A stretch of 5,139 nucleotides of DNA from Desulfuromonadales bacterium (GTDB lineage Bacteria; Desulfobacterota; Desulfuromonadia; Desulfuromonadales; UBA2294), in the NCBI GenBank assembly GCA_014859615.1, contig JACUTX010000185.1:1-5139 (forward strand). The letters run 5' to 3'. A program made the translations under genes and the position numbers. Shown here piece by piece: positions 1 through 3,348 of the stretch. Within the stretch, counting starts at the first letter, position 1, and every line of letters begins with the position of its first letter. The notes under the pieces were generated by a model. The model made no database searches, had not been told where the DNA came from, and saw nothing but the letters and a program-made list of their open reading frames with translations.

Positions 1-56
1 CGACAAAATTATGGTTATCTTAATTCTTCCCTGAGCCAATAGAGCCTCTTGCAAAC

Positions 57-80
57 GTACATTCAATATTATGAATGTAC
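57..80. repeat. 24-bp inverted repeat with perfect 9-bp arms
   Basis: The arms GTACATTCA (57-65) and TGAATGTAC (72-80) are exact reverse complements separated by a 6-nt A/T spacer. The repeat lies about 90 bp upstream of the decayed transposase start at 170. It could be an operator, a hairpin near the left end of the former insertion sequence, or an unrelated protein-binding site. No T-tract follows it, so it is not an obvious terminator. The symmetry is seen directly; the function is unknown. Confidence 0.6.
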
Positions 81-157
81 TTAGCCTGGCAGTGAAAAAA
101 GAAGAGCTTCGATGGTAACTATCTGATATTATTAGGTTGTCACGCCAAGCAGTGGTC

Positions 158-163
158 AGGAGG
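158..163 (+). promoter_or_regulatory. Ribosome binding site of the decayed transposase
   Basis: A perfect AGGAGG lies 6 nt before the ATG at 170-172. This fixes the original start of the transposase remnant, although the reading frame is destroyed shortly afterwards. Confidence 0.7.
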
Positions 164-169
164 CTGCCA

Positions 170-597
170 ATGAAGCTCAAGGATAAAGTATCATGGTGTA
201 CAGCAAAGCCTGTTTCCTTATCTTGACGAGTCCCTTCCGCTTCCACTGACGGAACCGGAGAAGTGCCTGGTCAAGATCCTTGAGCTGGTCTAGATTGAAA
301 AACACGTCCCGGTCAGCGCTAAACGTCAATGGCTGGGACGGCCGATCAGGGAGCGTGAAGCGGTTGCCCGGAGTTTATTGCCAAGGCGGTTTTAAAATAT
401 CAGCACACCAGATCTTTGCGGAATGAGTGACTGAGCACGCCGAAACTACGGATGATTTGCGGGTTCTCGAAGCGTCAGGATGTCCCCTCCGAGTCGACAT
501 TCTCCCGAGCCTTTGGTGAGTTTGTCGCCGCAGGCCCGGGTGCCCTGGTTCACGATGCGTTGATCGAAGAGTACTTGCGTTCCGAGTTGATCGGCGG
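170..597 (+). pseudogene. Decayed transposase, N-terminal remnant (IS4/IS5/IS1182-like)
   Basis: This is the remnant of a DDE-type transposase that would have moved an insertion sequence. The reading starts at ATG 170 (MKLKDKVSWCTAKPVSLS) and hits TGA at 224-226. It resumes in another frame at 223 (LDESLPLPLTEPEKCLVK), crosses TAG at 291-293, and runs on as IEKHVPVSAKRQWLGRPI. It shifts frame again near 374-377 (IAKAVLKYQHTRSLRNE), crosses TGA at 428-430, and continues as LSTPKLRMICGFSKRQDVPS and STFSRAFGEF to about ELIG at 584-595. From memory, the order and wording (KYQHTRSLR, CGFSKRQDVPSESTFSRAF, VHDALIEEYLRSELIG) fit the N-terminal DUF772-like domain of IS4/IS5/IS1182-type transposases. 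Only about 140 residues remain, and the catalytic DDE part is absent. The 452-751 open frame is a piece of this remnant plus unrelated DNA, not an intact gene. Two frameshifts and at least two added stops make function very unlikely. The exact IS family is uncertain. Confidence 0.85.
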
Positions 598-714
598 AGC
601 CTCGTTGCAAAACAAGCAGGTGATAACCGGTGCCCCGCAATTTGGGCATCCCGGATTTTTGCAGAAGTTTACCTGGATTCTACCGACATCCTGCGGGACA
701 AGCGGCGGACCCTC
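585..714 (-). pseudogene. Fragment of a second, opposed transposase-like protein with Cys-rich N-terminus
   Basis: The minus strand from a TGA at 715-717 reads QDVGRIQVNFCKNPGCPNCG, then APVITCLFCNEAPPINSE, with cysteines at 661-663, 646-648, 637-639, 616-618 and 607-609. The FCKNPxCPN start and the later CxxC followed by EAPPI(K/N)S resemble, from memory, the zinc-binding N-terminus of a family of insertion-element transposases (the CKNPxCxNFGVP type). The two cysteine pairs are separated by only six residues, so an internal deletion is likely. Similarity fades at about 585, just where the plus-strand transposase remnant stops. The fragment has no start codon in frame after the TGA and no downstream domain. 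It could be a chance antisense reading, but the motif density argues against that. Confidence 0.45.
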
Positions 715-739
715 TCAGTTTGTAGAAACAGACATAAGA

Positions 740-779
740 AAAACCCCCTAACCTCAAGATTAAAGGACTAGGGGGTTTT
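740..779. terminator. Bidirectional intrinsic terminator
   Basis: AAAACCCCCTA (740-750) pairs perfectly with TAGGGGGTTTT (769-779), enclosing an 18-nt loop that can pair further (CCT 752-754 with AGG 764-766). Each strand ends in T residues; the run is longer on the minus strand (five T, then CTT). It therefore most likely terminates the minus-strand cytochrome gene, whose stop is about 80 nt away. It also blocks plus-strand read-through from the transposon debris. Confidence 0.85.
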
Positions 780-810
780 GTCAATCAAACATTACCCACG
801 AAAGGTAAAC

Positions 811-835
811 GGCTTGCTTTAAAGCAGAGCCTTTT
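811..835 (+). terminator. Hairpin with short T-tract, weak terminator
   Basis: GGCT-TGCT (811-818) pairs with AGCA-G-AGCC (823-831) around a TTAA loop, with one bulged G at 827. TTTT follows at 832-835. On the plus strand this has terminator form and faces the 3' end of the cytochrome gene, so it would stop transcription from the left running antisense into it. On the minus strand no T-tract follows; there it may be a 3'-end stabilising hairpin of the cytochrome mRNA. Confidence 0.45.
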
Positions 836-860
836 AAATATGCTTTATATCGTATTGAAC

Positions 861-1130
861 TTACTTCGTGTGGCACTCGCCGCACTTGGTCGGGCCGTTG
901 TTAGCTTTGTGGCAGTCAAGACAGAGAGCGTGCCCCTGATCTTTGCCGTCAACAGCGATTTTAGCCGGGGTCCCCTCGTGACACTTGCTGCACTCAAGTT
1001 TGCCCTGATGAGCTTTGTGATCAAAGGTGACAGCACCTTTTTTGCCGCCGTCGTAAGTGACGGTGTCAGCAGCAAAAGAAACAGCAGCAGCGAACGTGAC
1101 GAGCATCAGAGCGATAACAATTTTTTTCAT
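861..1130 (-). CDS. Triheme periplasmic cytochrome c7 (PpcA family)
   Basis: A small c-type cytochrome that shuttles electrons in the periplasm between inner-membrane and outer-membrane redox proteins; PpcA homologues serve extracellular metal reduction in Geobacter. The 89-residue product has a signal peptide (MKKIVIALMLVTFAAAVSFA) with probable cleavage before A21, giving a mature protein of about 69 residues. Three CXXCH heme-attachment motifs are present: CSKCH (47-51), CLDCH (70-74) and CGECH (83-87). Three further histidines (H38, H41, H67) sit where the distal ligands of cytochrome c7 lie, so all three hemes can be bis-histidine ligated. The ending GPTKCGECH is near-identical to PpcA as I remember it. 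There are three CXXCH rather than the four of tetraheme c3. The start is ATG at 1130-1128, 8 nt after a perfect AGGAGG. The gene is monocistronic, with its own promoter and terminator, and diverges from prfC. Which Ppc paralogue it matches cannot be decided here. Confidence 0.96.
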   Translation of the reverse strand: MKKIVIALMLVTFAAAVSFAADTVTYDGGKKGAVTFDHKAHQGKLECSKCHEGTPAKIAVDGKDQGHALCLDCHKANNGPTKCGECHTK

Positions 1131-1138
1131 TTTTCTTG

Positions 1139-1144
1139 CCTCCT
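1139..1144 (-). promoter_or_regulatory. Ribosome binding site of cytochrome c7 gene
   Basis: AGGAGG on the minus strand lies 8 nt upstream of the ATG at 1130-1128. The perfect match suggests strong translation, as expected for an abundant periplasmic cytochrome. Confidence 0.85.
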
Positions 1145-1156
1145 GGATAGATGTGA

Positions 1157-1169
1157 ATTGTTGAACAAT
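1157..1169. promoter_or_regulatory. 13-bp palindrome at the cytochrome transcription start, possible operator
   Basis: ATTGTT-G-AACAAT is a perfect palindrome around one central base. With the -10 box at 1178-1183, the expected start is near 1171, so the palindrome covers roughly +2 to +14 of the transcript. A repressor bound here would block transcription; alternatively it could form a small hairpin in the mRNA leader. The symmetry is seen; the role is inferred. Confidence 0.45.
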
Positions 1170-1177
1170 AGTGAGGA

Positions 1178-1206
1178 ATAATAGTTTTGCTTCATGAGTT
1201 TGTCAA
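1178..1206 (-). promoter_or_regulatory. Sigma-70 promoter of cytochrome c7 gene
   Basis: On the minus strand TTGACA (1206-1201) is followed by a 17-bp spacer and TATTAT (1183-1178). This is a perfect -35, the ideal spacing, and a -10 one base off consensus. DNA just upstream of the -35 (about 1207-1240) is A/T-rich and could act as an UP element. The leader to the ATG would be about 40 nt. Confidence 0.85.
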
Positions 1207-1241
1207 GTAAGAATTTGAAAAAAATAAGAGAAATCTAAGGT

Positions 1242-1255
1242 TTCATGTTAATCAA
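1242..1255 (-). promoter_or_regulatory. FNR/CRP-family-like box, candidate
   Basis: The minus strand reads TTGAT-TAAC-ATGAA, matching nine of the ten defined bases of the FNR consensus TTGAT-N4-ATCAA. Its centre is about 77 bp upstream of the expected cytochrome start and about 60 bp upstream of the expected prfC start. An oxygen- or redox-responsive FNR-type regulator would suit a cytochrome gene, but the region is A/T-rich and the match may be chance. Confidence 0.3.
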
Positions 1256-1271
1256 TTAGATTGCTGCAGGA

Positions 1272-1301
1272 TTGACCAGAGCAGCGGATCTGCAGTATAG
1301 T
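1272..1301 (+). promoter_or_regulatory. Probable sigma-70 promoter of prfC
   Basis: TTGACC (1272-1277), an 18-bp spacer and TATAGT (1296-1301) give one mismatch in the -35 and one in the -10. The expected start near 1308 leaves a leader of about 58 nt before the GTG at 1366. The promoter points away from the divergent cytochrome promoter. Confidence 0.6.
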
Positions 1302-1311
1302 CCAGATCCGC
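1284..1311. promoter_or_regulatory. Inverted repeat bracketing the prfC -10 box, possible operator
   Basis: GCGGATCTG (1284-1292) and CAGATCCGC (1303-1311) are perfect 9-bp reverse complements with a 10-bp spacer that contains the -10 hexamer TATAGT (1296-1301). Arm centres are 19 bp apart, close to two helical turns, as for a dimeric DNA-binding protein. The position fits a repressor site, or a MerR-type activator if the 18-bp promoter spacer matters. It has no T-tract and is not a terminator. Confidence 0.5.
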
Positions 1312-1354
1312 CGGACAGACCGTTCGGCCGTTTTTAGTTTGCCGAAAAATGCAC

Positions 1355-1359
1355 AGGAG
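1355..1359 (+). promoter_or_regulatory. Ribosome binding site that sets the prfC start
   Basis: AGGAG lies 6 nt before GTG 1366-1368. The longer in-frame alternative, TTG at 1339, has only GTTCGGCCGTTTTTAG-type sequence before it and no Shine-Dalgarno match, so the GTG start is preferred. Confidence 0.8.
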
Positions 1360-1365
1360 TTTATC

Positions 1366-2949
1366 GTGAGTTTCAACAAAAAAGAGATAGCGCGTCGCCG
1401 GACCTTCGGCATTATCAGTCATCCGGATGCCGGTAAAACCACTCTGACCGAAAAGTTATTACTGTTCGGCGGGGCGATTCAGATGGCGGGCGCGGTCAAA
1501 TCGCGCAAGACTGATCGGCATGCGACCAGCGACTGGATGGCGATGGAGCAGGAGCGTGGTATCTCGGTGACGACTTCAGTCATGAAATTTATCTATCGAG
1601 ATTACGACATTAATCTTCTCGATACCCCGGGGCACCAGGACTTCTCCGAAGATACCTATCGGGTGCTCACCGCGGTCGATTCGGCGCTGATGGTGATCGA
1701 CAGCGCCAAAGGGGTTGAGGCACAGACCGAAAAACTGATGGAGGTCTGCCGGATGCGCAACACTCCGGTTCTGACCTTTATCAACAAGATGGACCGGGAA
1801 GGGCAGTCGCCCCTCGATCTGCTGGCTGATATAGAAGAGAAGCTGCAGATTGAGTGTGCGCCACTCGCCTGGCCGATCGGGATGGGGAAGCGGTTCAAAG
1901 GGGTCTATAATCTGTACCGTAAGGATCTCAATCTGTTTACGCCCGGGGCCGATCTGCGCGATCAAAAAGTCGTCACCATCAAGGATCTGAACGATCCGCG
2001 CCTCGACGAACTGCTCGACAGTCAGGCCGATGAGCTGCGTGAGGATATCGCGCTGCTTGAAGGGGCGGCTAATCCGTTTAATCTTGAAGAGTATCTCAAG
2101 GCGAACCAGACCCCGGTTTTTTTTGGGAGCGCAATCAATAACTTTGGCGTCCGGGAGATGCTCGATGCCTTTGTGGAACTTGCTCCGGCGCCGATTCCAC
2201 GCCAGACGACGACCCGCATGGTGCAGCCTGACGAAGAGGACTTTTCCGGCTTTGTCTTCAAGATTCAGGCGAATATGGATCCGGCGCATCGGGACCGGAT
2301 CGCCTTTTTGCGGATCTGCTCCGGCAAATTTACCCGGGGGATGAAAGTTCGTCACCACCGGATTAATCGCGAGGTGTCGATCGCAAACGCGACGATCTTT
2401 ATGGCTCAGGATCGAACCCATATCGAGGAGGCTTTTCCCGGCGATATTATCGGGATTCATAACCACGGGACGATCAAGATCGGTGACACATTCAGCCAGA
2501 AAGAGCCGCTTAAATTCACCGGCATCCCGAGTTTTGCTCCTGAACACTTTCGCCGGGTTCGTCTGAAAAATCCGCTGAAGGTGAAGCAGCTCGAAAAGGG
2601 GTTGACCCAACTCTCCGAAGAGGGGGCGGTACAGGTCTTTCGTCCGGTGATCGGGGCTGACTGGGTTCTCGGCGCTGTCGGGATCCTGCAGTTTGACGTG
2701 ACCATGGCGCGCCTCAAGGCCGAATACGGAGTCGACGCCGTTTATGAGTCGGTTGAGTACGCCACCGCGCGCTGGGTCGAGTCGGATAACAAGAAGAAGC
2801 TGGCTGAGTTTGAATATAAAAATCAGGGAGCCTTGGCCCGTGACGCAGAAGGGAATCTGACCTATCTGGCCGCGTCCGAATGGCGGCTTGGGCATGTTGC
2901 CGAGCAGTGGCCGGAGATCACTTTTGTCAAGACCCGGGAGCACTGTTGA
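1366..2949 (+). CDS. prfC: Peptide chain release factor 3 (RF3)
   Basis: A cytoplasmic translational GTPase that speeds the removal of RF1 and RF2 from the ribosome after peptide release. From the GTG start it has 527 residues, against 529 for the E. coli protein. The GTP-binding motifs are complete: P-loop SHPDAGKT (18-25), switch I region ERGISVTTS (63-71), DTPGH (86-90), NKMD (139-142) and the G5-like FFGSA (252-256). Domain II begins near 293 (FSGFVFKIQANMDP) and includes HNHGTIKIGDTF (from 365). The RF3-specific C-terminal domain follows from about 382, with FRRVRLKNPLK, QLSEEGAVQVFRP, GAVGILQFDV and ATARWVE, ending in TREHC. These wordings separate RF3 from EF-G. A TTG at 1339 would add nine residues but has no ribosome binding site. 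The gene is monocistronic, with its own promoter and a terminator at 3001-3040. No damage is visible. Confidence 0.98.
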   Translation: MSFNKKEIARRRTFGIISHPDAGKTTLTEKLLLFGGAIQMAGAVKSRKTDRHATSDWMAMEQERGISVTTSVMKFIYRDYDINLLDTPGHQDFSEDTYRVLTAVDSALMVIDSAKGVEAQTEKLMEVCRMRNTPVLTFINKMDREGQSPLDLLADIEEKLQIECAPLAWPIGMGKRFKGVYNLYRKDLNLFTPGADLRDQKVVTIKDLNDPRLDELLDSQADELREDIALLEGAANPFNLEEYLKANQTPVFFGSAINNFGVREMLDAFVELAPAPIPRQTTTRMVQPDEEDFSGFVFKIQANMDPAHRDRIAFLRICSGKFTRGMKVRHHRINREVSIANATIFMAQDRTHIEEAFPGDIIGIHNHGTIKIGDTFSQKEPLKFTGIPSFAPEHFRRVRLKNPLKVKQLEKGLTQLSEEGAVQVFRPVIGADWVLGAVGILQFDVTMARLKAEYGVDAVYESVEYATARWVESDNKKKLAEFEYKNQGALARDAEGNLTYLAASEWRLGHVAEQWPEITFVKTREHC

Positions 2950-3000
2950 CTCTTATTAACCGCTCTGTCCGGTTTATAAAACGGCTATGATTTTTTCTGG

Positions 3001-3040
3001 AATGGAGCATACTTTTTTGCGTGCTCCATTTTTAATTTTT
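3001..3040 (+). terminator. Intrinsic terminator of prfC
   Basis: AATGGAGCA (3001-3009) pairs with TGCTCCATT (3022-3030), a 9-bp stem with a 12-nt loop, followed by TTTAATTTTT. It lies about 50 nt after the prfC stop and separates prfC transcription from the kinase gene. Confidence 0.9.
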
Positions 3041-3157
3041 AGCCTTTGGTTCCTGTTCTTTAAATTGGCGCAAGCAGTTTTTTGCACTCGGGATAAAAAG
3101 CGATAGGGTTTTGGTAAGTGTTTAAAGATTTTTGATTGCTGTTCAGTACAATTTGGA

Positions 3158-3247
3158 ATCATAAGAATGCCTGCCGTCCTCGAAGGATTCTGTCGGGTAT
3201 CCGTGGTTTTAAAAGCTGGATTCCCGATTACCCTCCCCGGGAATGAC
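3158..3247. repeat. Probable degenerate intergenic palindromic repeat (REP/MITE-like)
   Basis: ATTCCCG (3220-3226) and CGGGAAT (3238-3244) form a 7-bp stem next to TGACA. Read on the minus strand this is TGTCATTCCCGG, a spacer, CGGGAATCCAGC, then a tail with AAAACCACGGATACCCGAC. This resembles the TCATTCCCGC...GCGGGAATCCAG intergenic repeats common in proteobacterial genomes, whose chance translation gives phrases like NPAFKTTDTR. The core is eroded (11-nt loop). The outer limits are approximate, and a single copy in this window cannot prove repetition. Confidence 0.5.
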
Positions 3248-3348
3248 AATTTTTTTCGCAGCTGCTGAAACGTTGCAATTTTTTTTAAAATGGTCGGCAC
3301 TACTTTTAAAAATGCTGCTGGTTAATGACCGTATCCAGGCGATAGATC

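Larger units (their letters stand above)
2950..3348. other. Gene-free spacer between prfC and the histidine kinase
   Basis: These 399 bp hold the prfC terminator (3001-3040) and a probable degenerate palindromic repeat (about 3158-3247). The rest is A/T-rich DNA with no gene I can support. An open minus-strand frame at 2974-3300 (108 codons) has no ribosome binding site and runs through both the terminator and the repeat, so I do not count it as a gene. I could not identify a convincing kinase promoter here; A/T-rich DNA at 3278-3310 is the likeliest place. Confidence 0.7.

Noticed and set aside
840..1181. 113-codon plus-strand open frame over the cytochrome gene
   Set aside because: The minus strand encodes three CXXCH motifs, a signal peptide, a promoter and a ribosome binding site; the plus frame is a shadow.
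1310..1336. Possible attenuator hairpin (GCCG...CGGC then CGTTTTT) in the prfC leader
   Set aside because: The stem is only 4 bp with an 11-nt loop; too weak to call a terminator or riboswitch.
1576..2943. Long (455-codon) open frame on the minus strand opposite prfC
   Set aside because: It is fully antisense to a clearly conserved RF3 gene, shows no recognisable domain or ribosome binding site, and arises from codon bias in prfC.
2958..2990. Short inverted repeat AACCG/CGGTT just after the prfC stop
   Set aside because: It has only 5 paired bases and no adjacent T-tract; the much stronger hairpin at 3001-3030 explains termination.
2974..3300. 108-codon minus-strand open frame in the prfC-kinase spacer
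   Set aside because: It runs through the prfC terminator and a probable palindromic repeat, lacks a ribosome binding site, and its NPAFKTTDTR phrase is typical of translated intergenic repeats.
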